64,000 nt of DNA, taken from positions 186,001 through 250,000 of the forward strand of contig NZ_BSTX01000003.1 in assembly GCF_030269765.1 (NCBI RefSeq), written 5' to 3'. The translations under genes were made by a program, and so were the position numbers. Source of the stretch: Actinorhabdospora filicis (GTDB taxonomy: Bacteria > Actinomycetota > Actinomycetes > Mycobacteriales > Micromonosporaceae). Positions 18,087 through 26,971 of this stretch are shown one piece after another. Under the pieces are notes generated by a model. That model did not search any database and was not told the origin of the DNA. It was given only the letters and a program-made list of their open reading frames with translations. Numbering within the stretch: position 1 is the stretch's first letter; each line of letters begins with the position of its first letter.

Positions 18087-19862
18087 TTACGAATCGTCAG
18101 CTTCATCGGCCTTCTGGAACCATACGCGAGCTTCATCGAGGTCCCCGCGCTGTTTGAGCAGGATCCCGAGGTTGTTCATCGCGTTGGTGTGCCCGGTGTC
18201 GGTGGCGCGCCGGTACCACTTCTCGGCTTCATCGAGGTCCCCGCGTTGTTCGAGCAGGACCCCGAGGTTGTTCATCGCGCCCGTGTCCCCGGTGTCGGTG
18301 GCGCGCCGGTACCACTTCTCGGCTTCATCGAGGTCCCCGCGCTGTTCGAGCAGGATGCCAAGGTTGAACGTCGCGTCGGTGTGCCCGGTCTCGGTGGCGC
18401 GCCGGTACCACTTCTCGGCTCCATCGAGGTCCCCGCGCTGTTGGAGCAGGATGCCGAGGTTGTACATCGCTGCGGGGTGCGCGTCGGGTGTCTGTGCTGC
18501 GCGGGTGATGGCGCTGAAGGCGATGTCGGGGCGGTCGTGGCGGAGGTAGGCGGCCGTGGCGATGGCACTTGCCTGCATAGGTGTGGCGTGGGTTTGGAGG
18601 ATGGTCCAGGTCGCGTCGGGGACGGATTGCCCGTGCAGGGGGCTGCCGGGCTGGTCGGCGCGGTCGGTGAGGTAGTCGGCGGCGGTGTAGGTGCCACCGG
18701 GAAGGGGTATGAGGCAAGAACTCGCGGTGGTGCCGGTGACGATCTCGGCGGCCCAGTCCCTTCCAGCCGCAGCTGAGGGGGTAGTGGCGCGCTGGCGGTA
18801 CTTGGGCGGCAGGTACGCCGGGGTGAGCAGGTCCAGGACATGCCCGGGCAGGGGATCGTCGAACCCGGCGCGGCGGGCGTCGACCGCCGCGCTGATCACC
18901 GCCCGCCCCACCGCCTCCAGCACCTCACCGGTGTCACGGGACCAGCGGGCCATCTGGGCCGGGCCTGCGATCAGGTACTCCCCGAACCCCACATCAGAGT
19001 CCACCGCCCGCCAGATGCGCCCATCACCGTCCAGTGCCCGCGCGCGCTTGGTTTCCCCCGGGCTCAAACCGGAGGCGACCTCGATGATCCGGTCCTGCCG
19101 GCGCAGGCCCTTCAGCAACTCCACACCGGGCCGGTAGAGCGCCAGGCCCGTGCGGGACTCCAGCCCCCCGTCGAGTCCCTCTTCCAGCCGCGCCAGCACG
19201 TTGGCGCGGATCGTGGCGACCACCACCGTCGACGGCCCGGCACAGATCCCGGCCAGCAGAGCCGCGTCCAGGCCACCATCGCTCAGGAAGTGCTCCAGAT
19301 CGTCCAGGACCACCACCGTGTCGGCGAACCGATACCCGGCCGAATGCAGGGCCCGCAGGGACCCCGCACCGACTGGGACCAGCAGCCGCCGCCGGGAACG
19401 TGACGCGAGACGGTGGACGGCCTCGGCGGCCAGCCGCGACTTGCCCGCCGCGGCCGGACCGGCCAGCACCAGCATCCCCCCGGCCGCCACCAGCCCATCC
19501 ACCCGCTCGTCCACGTCACGAGCCACATACGGGGTCTGCCCGGCCTCAGCCGAACCGATTGGCGGCTTGGCGCCCAGCCCGGTCACATCGACCTCACCCG
19601 CCCACGGCACCCGCCCCCGCACCAGATGCCGGACCTGACCGGCCACATCCGGACGAGCCGCCAGCCGCCGCCGGTACCCGGCCACCGCCTGCACACCCGA
19701 CGTCGCCCCCGACACCGCCAGGCCCACCAGGCCGACCACACCCGCCCACACCGTCGTCCACGCCGCCACAGACTGAGGGTCCAGCCGTCCCCACAGCCAC
19801 ACCCCACCCGCCACGACGGCCGCCACCACCGCCACCACACCGACCCGCCCCAGCCATCGCAC
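18087..19862 (-). CDS. Membrane-anchored P-loop NTPase with C-terminal TPR/Sel1 repeats
   Basis: 591-aa protein. Two hydrophobic segments (7-25 and 33-52) anchor it, leaving a cytoplasmic NTPase domain with Walker A GPAAAGKS (135-142) and Walker B TVVVLDD (182-188). The C-terminus holds four near-identical 32-aa TPR-like units beginning NLGILLEQRGDLDEAEKWY. The start is GTG at 19862 by the hydrophobic N-terminus. It looks like a STAND-type signalling ATPase, a class that includes defence and regulatory proteins, but no effector domain is recognisable. Probably cotranscribed with the BTAD regulator. Confidence 0.75.
   Translation of the reverse strand: MRWLGRVGVVAVVAAVVAGGVWLWGRLDPQSVAAWTTVWAGVVGLVGLAVSGATSGVQAVAGYRRRLAARPDVAGQVRHLVRGRVPWAGEVDVTGLGAKPPIGSAEAGQTPYVARDVDERVDGLVAAGGMLVLAGPAAAGKSRLAAEAVHRLASRSRRRLLVPVGAGSLRALHSAGYRFADTVVVLDDLEHFLSDGGLDAALLAGICAGPSTVVVATIRANVLARLEEGLDGGLESRTGLALYRPGVELLKGLRRQDRIIEVASGLSPGETKRARALDGDGRIWRAVDSDVGFGEYLIAGPAQMARWSRDTGEVLEAVGRAVISAAVDARRAGFDDPLPGHVLDLLTPAYLPPKYRQRATTPSAAAGRDWAAEIVTGTTASSCLIPLPGGTYTAADYLTDRADQPGSPLHGQSVPDATWTILQTHATPMQASAIATAAYLRHDRPDIAFSAITRAAQTPDAHPAAMYNLGILLQQRGDLDGAEKWYRRATETGHTDATFNLGILLEQRGDLDEAEKWYRRATDTGDTGAMNNLGVLLEQRGDLDEAEKWYRRATDTGHTNAMNNLGILLKQRGDLDEARVWFQKADEADDS
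18119..18502 (-). repeat. Four tandem 96-bp DNA repeats inside the TPR gene
   Basis: Units begin at 18119, 18215, 18311 and 18407. The central two are almost identical at DNA level, including synonymous positions (for example GGTACCACTTCTCGGCTTC recurs exactly). The near-identity points to recent duplication or ongoing unequal exchange, so repeat number may vary between strains. Confidence 0.9.
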
Positions 19863-19914
19863 CCCATTACTGTTCCGGAGCCGTCCACAAGGTCACAAGA
19901 CCGGACCCGCCCGC

Positions 19915-19950
19915 ACACAAAAACGGGGCGCGCCCTCTCGGACGCGCCCC
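19915..19950 (-). terminator. Intrinsic terminator of the M4/M28 protease gene
   Basis: On the minus strand GGGGCGCG and CGCGCCCC form an 8-bp stem followed by GTTTTTGTG, a classic U tract. It lies 36 bases past the protease stop codon. Confidence 0.85.
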
Positions 19951-19985
19951 GCCTTACCGTGCGGTCTTGCTACTCGCTCATTCCA

Positions 19986-22900
19986 CTACGAAACCGTGAA
20001 GGTCACGTCGTCCACGACGAAGCTCGTCTGGAGCGACGCGTCCTCGACCCCGGAGAACCGGACGGCGACGGTCTGGCCGGCGTAGGAGCCGAGCGGGACG
20101 GTCACCTGGACGTAGCCGCCGGCCGCGTCCTGGTTCGAGAAGGTCTGGACGGCGGTGCCGCCGACCGAGACGGTCAGCACGTCGTAGTCGACGGCCTCGG
20201 TCTCATCGGTGTCGATGTGGATCCAGAAGGACAGGCTGGTGCTGCTGCAGCCCGCCGGCACGGTCACGTTCTGCGTGATCGTGTCGGTGGCGGCGTAGCC
20301 GTAGCCGTCGATCCAGGCGGCGCGGGTGCCGCCGTGGGCCGGCTGGCCCTGCGAGCCCCAGGCGCCGATGGCGCCGGTGGAGCCGGTCCAGGGGGAGGCG
20401 CCGGATTCGAAGCCGCCGTTGGTGATCTTGTTACCGCCGCCGGTGCAGCCCGGGCCGCCACCGACGGTGACGGAGTAGGTCGTGCTGTGCGAGAACTGGG
20501 TTCCCGTACCGGTGATGGTGACGGTGTAGGTGTTGTTGGGGGTGCCCGTCGGGACGTTGATCGTCGCCGAGGAGCTGCCGCCGGAGGTGACCGACGACGG
20601 GTTGAAGCTGACCGTGATACCGGCCTGGGCGGTGTAGCTCAGGTTGACCGTCTGAGCCGGGGCGACGACGGTCGAGGTGTTCACGGTGGTGCTGACCGAG
20701 CCGCCGGCGGTGGTGCTGCCGGAGGACGAGCTCAGCGAGATCGAGAAGTCCGGGTCGGTCGGCGTGGTCGTGCCCACCGAGGTCTTCCAGATCGCGTACG
20801 CCACGCCGTCGGCCGAGCGGTCGAGGACGGTGGTGTTGATGTTGCTGGGGTAGGAGTCGCACGACGAGTGGTAGCAGGCGTCGTACGCGGCGTTGGCCGT
20901 GCCGCCCCACTTGGTCGCCTGAGCCGACGTCTTCCGCGCGCTCGCACCCGCGGCGTAACCGGAGGTGGCGATGCCCGCGTTCTGGAAGGAGTAGTCGTCG
21001 GAGCGGCCGGCGCCCTCGGTGTTCTCCTCGGGCGACAGGTTCAGCGGCGCGGTCGACCAGTAGGCCTTGAGGTGCGTGGCGGCCGCGGAGTTGATGTTGT
21101 TGATGAAGTAGCCGCCGTTGGTCGAGCCCACCATGTCGAAGTTCAGGTAGGACTTGATCTTCGAGCGCTCGGTGGAGGACAGGTTGTTGACGTAGAACTT
21201 CGAGCCGTTGAGGCCCTGCTCCTCGTCGGTCCACCACGCGAACCGGACGCGTCCGGTCATGGTCGGGTTCTTCGCGGCCAGGGTCAGCGCGACCTCAAGG
21301 AGGGTCGCCGAGCCGGAGCCGTTGTCGTTGATACCGGGACCGGCCGAGACCGAGTCCAGGTGCGCGCCCAGCATGAGGACGTTGTTGGCGTCGCCCTGCG
21401 GCCACTCCGCGATCAGGTTGTTCGAGGGGTAGGTGCAGGAGGAGCAGTTCTGCTCGGACACGGTGTAACCCGCGGCCTGCAGCTTGCCCTTGATGTAGGC
21501 CACGGACGCGGTGTAACCGGCCGAGCCCGCGCGGCGGTTGCCGCCGTTGTTGGACGCGATGGTCTGCAGCTGCTGCAGGTGGGCCTTGACGTTGTCAACG
21601 CTCACGTCCGGCACGCCCGGGTTCGGGTTGGTGCCACCGATGGTCAGGTTGTAGGTGACCGAGTGGGTCGCGGTGCCCGTACCGGTGACCGTGATGGTCC
21701 GCGTGCCCGTCGATCCGGCGGCCACGGCGATCGACAGGGTCGCCGAGTTGCCCGTGGTGACGGAGGTGGGGCTGACGGAGGCGGTCACGCCGCTGCCGCC
21801 GGAGACCGCGGTGGTCAGGTTGATGGTCTGGGCGGTGCCGATGGTCGTGGTGCCGACCGTGGCGGTGCCGCTCTGGCCCGGGTCGATGGTGCCGGACGAC
21901 GGGCTCAGGGTGATGGTGAAGTCCTGCGAGGGACCGGAGCAGGTCGGGTCACCCGGCTGCGCCGGCACCGAGACGGCGTCCCAGGCGGCCTTGGTCTTGT
22001 TGAACAGACCACAGGTGCTGTCCAGGTTCTTGGCCGAGGTGAGGGTCGCGGTGCGGTACTTCTTGTAGGTCATGCCGCTGGTCTTCAGCAGCATGCCGCC
22101 CATCCAGATCTTGCCGGCGGTCTGCACGGTGACACCGGTGACGGCCTGGCTGTTGCAGGTGGGGCTGTTCGGCTTGCCGCCACCGGGCGCCGAACCCTCG
22201 GCCAGCAGGTAGAACCAGTGGTTGAGAGGACCGGCGGCCTTGTGGACCTCGGTGTTGGGGATCGACGCCGAGTAGCAGTTCGGGTCGTTGTTCACCAGCG
22301 ACGGGTTGTACATGTTACGGATCGGGCCGGTGCCGACGAGGTTGATCTCCTCGCCGACCAGGTAGTCCGGCTCGTCGTAGGTCGTCGACTGGTTGGCGTA
22401 GGCCTCGGTCAGCGCGCCGAAGATGTCACCGGTGGCCTCACCGAGACCGGCTTCGGAGCTGGTGCCGCCCGGGGTGAACTGGTCGAGACCGTGGCCGTAC
22501 TCGTGGCCCACGACGTCCATGGACGAGATCCAGTTGCCCGCGCTGTTCTTGCCGATCGTGACGGACGAGCCGTCCCAGTAGGCGTTCTGCTCGTTCAGGC
22601 CGACCGACACCGGCCAGGAACCGCCGGAGCCGTTGTGGCTCGTGCGGCCCAGCCAGTCGCGGAGCATGTTCCACTCCGTCTGCGCGCCGTACATGGCGTC
22701 CACGCAGCCGGTCTCGGTGCTGGTGCCGGTGCCGTTGCCCCAGCTGTCGTCGGGGCCGGAGTAGACCGAGCCGTTGTAGGGCGAGCACTGCAGGCCGGGA
22801 CGCGTGGTGTCCCGCATGTAGTACGTGGAGCCCTGCTGGCTGGTCTGGATGGTCAGCGGGCTGGGGCCGTTCCACTTGCCGGTGCCGGAACCCTCGCTGA

Positions 22901-23492
22901 CGTCCTCGCGCTCACCGAGGACCTTGCCGGTCTGGGCGTCGACCCACACCGTCAGGTGGCTCGGGGCGCCGTTCTTCTGAGTACCGCGGAGGACCGTCTC
23001 CCAGGCGAGCCTCTGCGTGTCGTCCTTGACGTGGACCACCAGGCGCTTGGACTCGACCGTCTGGGTCGCCCCCTGCTCCTTCTTCGAGGTGGTCACGGCC
23101 TTGTCGGACGCGATCGACGGGTTGGTGTCGAGGGCGATCGTGATGCTGGTGGCCGTGTTGACCTGCCGGACGGCGCCGTTGCCGTCGGCCAGGACGACCG
23201 CGTCACCGCCGATGACGGGGAGACCGTGGTAGCTGCGCTCGTAGGCCACCGAGTACAGGCCGGTGCCGTTGCCCCAGGGGAAGACCTCCTGGCGCTCGTA
23301 CTGGTCGCTCGCGGTGAGCGTGAGCGAGTCGTAGCCGGCGTTGACGGCGCGGTCGGCCGCCGCGATCGCATTGGCCATGGGGTCGGACGCGGCGGTCGAC
23401 GGATCGGCCGCCGCCGGTGTGGCGGTGAGAACCGCCATCGATCCGGCGAACAAAGCCAGGGTGGTCCCGGCCGTCACCATCTTCTTTAACAT
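19986..23492 (-). CDS. Secreted double protease: M4 metalloendopeptidase fused to M28 aminopeptidase
   Basis: 1168 aa. A Sec signal peptide (1-29) is followed by an FTP-type propeptide to about 195. A thermolysin-like M4 domain spans about 200-515 (H330-E-Y-G-H334, third zinc ligand E352, catalytic H417). An Ig-like linker follows at about 523-620. An M28 zinc aminopeptidase domain spans about 628-905 (H711, D723, E757-E758, D786, H875). A second Ig-like domain covers 913-1010, and a C-terminal jelly-roll (about 1020-1168, starting ITNGGFES) resembles galactose-binding or pre-peptidase C domains. All catalytic residues of both enzymes are present, so one chain could cut proteins internally and trim the products. 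The ATG at 23492 follows an AAGGAG site. It is monocistronic, with its own terminator. Confidence 0.93.
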   Translation of the reverse strand: MLKKMVTAGTTLALFAGSMAVLTATPAAADPSTAASDPMANAIAAADRAVNAGYDSLTLTASDQYERQEVFPWGNGTGLYSVAYERSYHGLPVIGGDAVVLADGNGAVRQVNTATSITIALDTNPSIASDKAVTTSKKEQGATQTVESKRLVVHVKDDTQRLAWETVLRGTQKNGAPSHLTVWVDAQTGKVLGEREDVSEGSGTGKWNGPSPLTIQTSQQGSTYYMRDTTRPGLQCSPYNGSVYSGPDDSWGNGTGTSTETGCVDAMYGAQTEWNMLRDWLGRTSHNGSGGSWPVSVGLNEQNAYWDGSSVTIGKNSAGNWISSMDVVGHEYGHGLDQFTPGGTSSEAGLGEATGDIFGALTEAYANQSTTYDEPDYLVGEEINLVGTGPIRNMYNPSLVNNDPNCYSASIPNTEVHKAAGPLNHWFYLLAEGSAPGGGKPNSPTCNSQAVTGVTVQTAGKIWMGGMLLKTSGMTYKKYRTATLTSAKNLDSTCGLFNKTKAAWDAVSVPAQPGDPTCSGPSQDFTITLSPSSGTIDPGQSGTATVGTTTIGTAQTINLTTAVSGGSGVTASVSPTSVTTGNSATLSIAVAAGSTGTRTITVTGTGTATHSVTYNLTIGGTNPNPGVPDVSVDNVKAHLQQLQTIASNNGGNRRAGSAGYTASVAYIKGKLQAAGYTVSEQNCSSCTYPSNNLIAEWPQGDANNVLMLGAHLDSVSAGPGINDNGSGSATLLEVALTLAAKNPTMTGRVRFAWWTDEEQGLNGSKFYVNNLSSTERSKIKSYLNFDMVGSTNGGYFINNINSAAATHLKAYWSTAPLNLSPEENTEGAGRSDDYSFQNAGIATSGYAAGASARKTSAQATKWGGTANAAYDACYHSSCDSYPSNINTTVLDRSADGVAYAIWKTSVGTTTPTDPDFSISLSSSSGSTTAGGSVSTTVNTSTVVAPAQTVNLSYTAQAGITVSFNPSSVTSGGSSSATINVPTGTPNNTYTVTITGTGTQFSHSTTYSVTVGGGPGCTGGGNKITNGGFESGASPWTGSTGAIGAWGSQGQPAHGGTRAAWIDGYGYAATDTITQNVTVPAGCSSTSLSFWIHIDTDETEAVDYDVLTVSVGGTAVQTFSNQDAAGGYVQVTVPLGSYAGQTVAVRFSGVEDASLQTSFVVDDVTFTVS

Positions 23493-23817
23493 CGGGGACT
23501 CCTTTGATGACGCCGCTGTTGCGGCGCTCGAAAGCCAATCAGAAATCCCGGGGATCCATTCGGGTGGTTATTCAGTTGGTCGATGGGGCTTGTGCATAGG
23601 GGTCCTGTCGTGCGCGTGTTACCGAGGGGTATCACCGCAGGTCAGCGGCAATAAGGGAAAACCCTTGCGGCATTTGGGGTGATCCGGGCCACCCCGATGT
23701 CACTGAATGACGCGCCCCCTTGTGAGGACTCCCTTTTGGCTTCGGATCACGTAATGAAGGAAGCCCGTGCGGACTACGTCCACACGGGCCATCTCACCTA
23801 GGCTGTAGCGCCGCCGG
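23493..23817. other. Intergenic region between two secreted protease genes
   Basis: 325 bases without a credible gene. It must hold the promoter of the M4/M28 protease (right part of the leader lies near 23500-23700) and it contains the terminator of the subtilase gene at 23763-23789. It is noticeably more AT-rich than its surroundings (for example 23640-23700). No clear -35/-10 pair was assigned. Confidence 0.6.
23763..23789 (-). terminator. Terminator of the HTH-subtilase operon
   Basis: GCCCGTG and CACGGGC pair, followed after one mismatch by GGAC and GTCC around a 3-base loop. On the minus strand the hairpin is followed by TTCCTTCATT, a modest U-rich tail, 29 bases past the subtilase stop. 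Confidence 0.75.
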
Positions 23818-26313
23818 TCACCGCCGGACGGTGATCTCCGGCGAGGTCCAGGTCTCCGGCGCGCCGGTGGCCAGGATCTTGTCGAAGACCAGGCGCAACC
23901 GGTAGGTCCCGTTGGCCACGGGCGTCCCGTCGGCCGCGGTCAGGTTCCATTCCAGGAAGTCCAGCCCGGTGCCCGCGCCGGAGTTGCGGACCACCCATTC
24001 CTCCCGCACCGGGACGGCGATGACGCGCCCGGTGGAGTCGACGGCCTCCATGCGCAACTCGCGCAGCGTGGGGAATCCGTGGGACAGCATCAGCCAGGCG
24101 CTCTTGCCGGCCTCGGTCACCGTCAGGGCCTCGTTCTTCCCGAAGGAGAAGTATTCCGGCCGCAGCGCGGGATTGTCCAATGTGGAATTGATGTCGGTGA
24201 AGGTCGGGTTGATCGCCGAGACCTTGTGCCAGTCGCCGGACACGCCCATGTAGGACGCGCGCAGCACCTCGCCGCCGCGCTTGGGCGTGAAGGTCACCCA
24301 GCCGCCGAAGACCGTGCCGTCCACGACCCCCTTGGGCTGCCTGATCGTCACCGTCACCGTCACCGACTTGCGCGGCGGGACGGTCACCTTCTTCGCCGAG
24401 AGCGTCACCCCGGCGTCGGCTTTCACCGTCTTGTACTCCGAGGTGTACGGGGGAGCGGCGCCCATGCCCGACTCCAGCCCGAGCTCGTACTGCACGGCCC
24501 GGTGTTCCTTGTTGGTCAGCGTGATCGTCCGGGTGACCGCGCGGCCCTCCAGCTCACCCAGCGGCAGCTTCGCCGGGGACACCTTCGTGGACGCCTCCAG
24601 CGCGGCCGGGACGTCGATCAGGCCCGCGCCCTGCTGCGCCACCTGGTGCAGCGCGCCGGAGGTGTCACCGCCGAGCTTCGTGGGCTTGGCGGTGGACTGG
24701 AGCAGGTCGCGCATCGCCGGCACGCCCATGTCGCCGCGCTCGGCCAGCAACAGCGCCACCGCGCCCACCACGTGCGGGGTCGCCATCGACGTGCCCGACT
24801 TGACCGCGTAGAAGCCCTGGTCCCGGGGCACCGTGGAGAACACGTAACCGCCGGGCGCCACGACGTCGGGCTTGTAGTCCAGCTCATGGCTGGGACCCCA
24901 CGACGACAGCTGGTCGGGGGTACCGGCGAACTCGCCCTTGACCTCCTGGCTCCAGTACGAGCCCCACTTCGCCTTCACCGACTTGCCGGCCGCCAGGCGC
25001 GCGCGGATCGCCTCACCGTCGCGCTTGCGGATCGCCACCGCCGGGATCGTGCTCTTGTCGCCCCAGAACATGCCCAGCGGCAGGTCCTCGGGGTCGGCGA
25101 ACTCCGAGGCGTCGAACCAGATGACGCCCGCCGCGCCACCGGCCTGCGCGTTGGTCACCGCGCTGGTCGGTGTGCACGGGTACCAGCCGGAGTTGGCCAG
25201 CACGAGCTTGCCCTTGAGGGAGCCGGGCGCGGCCGGGGCGCAGAGCTCACCGGCGTCCACGATGGACACCGAGCCCTTGGCGGGGGAGTTGGGGCCGGTC
25301 ACGAACGTGTTGTACGGCACCGGAACGCCCTCGACGGTGAAGGCGAGGTTGGTCGCCTCGGTGGCGTAGACGCTGCCCACGGTGATGGCGTTCTTGGCGA
25401 TGCCGGGCGAGCCGGGCGAGAAGGGACCGGCGGCGCCGTTGCCGATCGCCACCACGGGGATGACCCCGCGCTTGGCGACGGCGTCCAGCGCGCGGGGGAG
25501 CAGCGCGTCCTGCCGGACCTCGCTCTGCGCCTGGCCCAGGCTCAGGTTGACCACGTCCACGCCGTCCTCGACGGCCCGCTCCAGGGCCTCCAGGATCACG
25601 TCGTCGGTGGTGGGACGGGCGTCGCCGAAGACGCGGTAGGCGTACAGCTTCGCCTCCGGCGCGACGCCGACCATGTGGCCGTCGCTCCCGGCGATGATCC
25701 CGGCGACGTGCGTGCCGTGCCCCGAGGCGCCCGAGGGCGAGTCCATCGGGTCGGCGTCGCCGTCCACGACGTCGTAACCGCCGACGACCTTCTTGTTCGG
25801 GAACGGCCCATTGCCCAGGGCCGGGTGGGTGTAGTCCACCCCGGAGTCGATGATGCCGACCTTGATCCCCTTGCCGCGCACGCCGTCGCGGTGCGCCTCG
25901 GGCACGCCGGTCAGGCCGGTGACGGTGACGTTGTCCCGCTCCACCTCGTGCGGCGGCTTGGGCAGTGTGTCCACCGCTCCGGTGATGGGAGTGGGCACCG
26001 AGTAGGTGTTGACCGGGTAGACGTGCGCGACGCCCGGCAGCGCGGCCAGCTCACCGGCGCGCGCGGCGTCCACCGCCACCGCCATCCCGTTGAACAGGGT
26101 GTCGAAGCGGCGGACCTCCTCGACGAACAGGCCGCGACCGGCGGCCTTGTCGTCCAGATTGGACGGTGAATAGGACAGATTCGGGTCGAACTCCACGATC
26201 CGCAGCACCGTCGAGGCGGGCTCGGCGGCGTAGGCGGGTACGGAAGAGACGGCCAGGGGCGCGGCGACGGCGACGACCGCCAGCGCGAGCCCGGCCCGGG
26301 TGAGGGGTCGGAT
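23818..26313 (-). CDS. Secreted subtilisin-like serine protease with PA-type insert; apparent ATC start
   Basis: S8 peptidase with the full triad: D156 in VGIIDSGVDYTHPAL, H199 in HGTHVAGIIAGS and S509 in SGTSMATPHV, numbered from the ATC. An inhibitor I9-like propeptide precedes the domain, a PA-type insert lies between His and Ser, and a C-terminal beta region follows. The first standard start in frame is GTG at 26208, which would remove the export signal. Reading upstream from there gives PIRPLTRAGLALAVVAVAA, then a PAYA-AEP cleavage site, a perfect signal peptide. No ATG, GTG or TTG lies between this and an upstream stop. GGAGG at 26319-26323 sits five bases before ATC at 26311-26313. The gene follows its HTH regulator by 17 bases. 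Start choice is inference; the enzyme family is certain. Confidence 0.85.
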   Translation of the reverse strand: MRPLTRAGLALAVVAVAAPLAVSSVPAYAAEPASTVLRIVEFDPNLSYSPSNLDDKAAGRGLFVEEVRRFDTLFNGMAVAVDAARAGELAALPGVAHVYPVNTYSVPTPITGAVDTLPKPPHEVERDNVTVTGLTGVPEAHRDGVRGKGIKVGIIDSGVDYTHPALGNGPFPNKKVVGGYDVVDGDADPMDSPSGASGHGTHVAGIIAGSDGHMVGVAPEAKLYAYRVFGDARPTTDDVILEALERAVEDGVDVVNLSLGQAQSEVRQDALLPRALDAVAKRGVIPVVAIGNGAAGPFSPGSPGIAKNAITVGSVYATEATNLAFTVEGVPVPYNTFVTGPNSPAKGSVSIVDAGELCAPAAPGSLKGKLVLANSGWYPCTPTSAVTNAQAGGAAGVIWFDASEFADPEDLPLGMFWGDKSTIPAVAIRKRDGEAIRARLAAGKSVKAKWGSYWSQEVKGEFAGTPDQLSSWGPSHELDYKPDVVAPGGYVFSTVPRDQGFYAVKSGTSMATPHVVGAVALLLAERGDMGVPAMRDLLQSTAKPTKLGGDTSGALHQVAQQGAGLIDVPAALEASTKVSPAKLPLGELEGRAVTRTITLTNKEHRAVQYELGLESGMGAAPPYTSEYKTVKADAGVTLSAKKVTVPPRKSVTVTVTIRQPKGVVDGTVFGGWVTFTPKRGGEVLRASYMGVSGDWHKVSAINPTFTDINSTLDNPALRPEYFSFGKNEALTVTEAGKSAWLMLSHGFPTLRELRMEAVDSTGRVIAVPVREEWVVRNSGAGTGLDFLEWNLTAADGTPVANGTYRLRLVFDKILATGAPETWTSPEITVRR

Positions 26314-26330
26314 GGGGGCCTCCGGGGTGG

Positions 26331-26831
26331 TTACGGGGTGGGGTAGACGGTGAAGGCGATCCCGTAACGGGTCTCGTCCTCACCGGCGTCGGGCAGGTCG
26401 TCGGGTCCGGCCAGGTGCTTCAGCGTCTCCACCAGCGCCTCCAGCTGCGCCGCGGTCAGCCGCGCGTGCCGGATGGCCAGCAGGACCGGCGCCGGGGCGA
26501 GCGCCATCTCCTCGGCCACCGCGTGGATCAGCTCACCGGCGCCCTGGCCGGTGACGCGCTCGCGCGGGATGTGGATCCGCGTCTGGGCGCGGGTGTAGTA
26601 CTTCTCGGTCCCGCCGCGCACGGTGTTGGTGCGGGAGACCTCGACGAGCCCGGCCTTCTCCAGGACCTTCAGGTGGTGGGCGACATTGCCCTTGAGGGTG
26701 TCCAGACGGGCGGCGAGGGTGGCCATGGTGGCCTCGCCGAGCTCGTCGAGGGTGAAGATCACGCGCTGGCGCGTGGGGTGGGCGAGGGCCTTGTACTGCT
26801 CGGCGCTGGCGGTGATCTCCGGCTCGGACAC
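26331..26831 (-). CDS. ArsR/HTH_20-type regulator cotranscribed with the subtilase
   Basis: 166-aa winged-helix protein: YKALAHPTRQRVIFTLDELG, then MATLAARLDTLKGNVAHHLKV and LEKAGLVEV, the ArsR pattern with a wing (GGTEKYYTRAQ). No metal-binding cysteines. GTG at 26831 is chosen because a promoter -10 ends seven bases before it; TTG at 26846 would lie inside the promoter. The subtilase follows after 17 bases, so the regulator probably represses its own operon and thereby controls the secreted protease. The signal it senses is unknown. Confidence 0.85.
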   Translation of the reverse strand: MSEPEITASAEQYKALAHPTRQRVIFTLDELGEATMATLAARLDTLKGNVAHHLKVLEKAGLVEVSRTNTVRGGTEKYYTRAQTRIHIPRERVTGQGAGELIHAVAEEMALAPAPVLLAIRHARLTAAQLEALVETLKHLAGPDDLPDAGEDETRYGIAFTVYPTP

Positions 26832-26838
26832 GGGGCTA

Positions 26839-26868
26839 AGTGTCAATGATCTTTGACGCTTGTGTCAA
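26839..26868 (-). promoter_or_regulatory. Promoter and overlapping TTGAC operators of the HTH-subtilase operon
   Basis: On the minus strand: -35 TTGACA (26868-26863), 18-base spacer, -10 GACACT (26844-26839), then seven bases to the GTG. TTGAC-N6-GTCAA forms an inverted repeat at 26853-26868 and a further TGTCAA lies at 26841-26846. Three half-sites cover the promoter, as expected for autorepression. Confidence 0.7.
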
Positions 26869-26971
26869 TGGGTGCCGACGGGAACATGGCGACGGGGTGA
26901 TGACGGGCGGGTTTCGCCGGGCACGCCGACGGCCCGCCGCCTCGGGGCGACGGGCCGTGCGGTGCGGGTGG

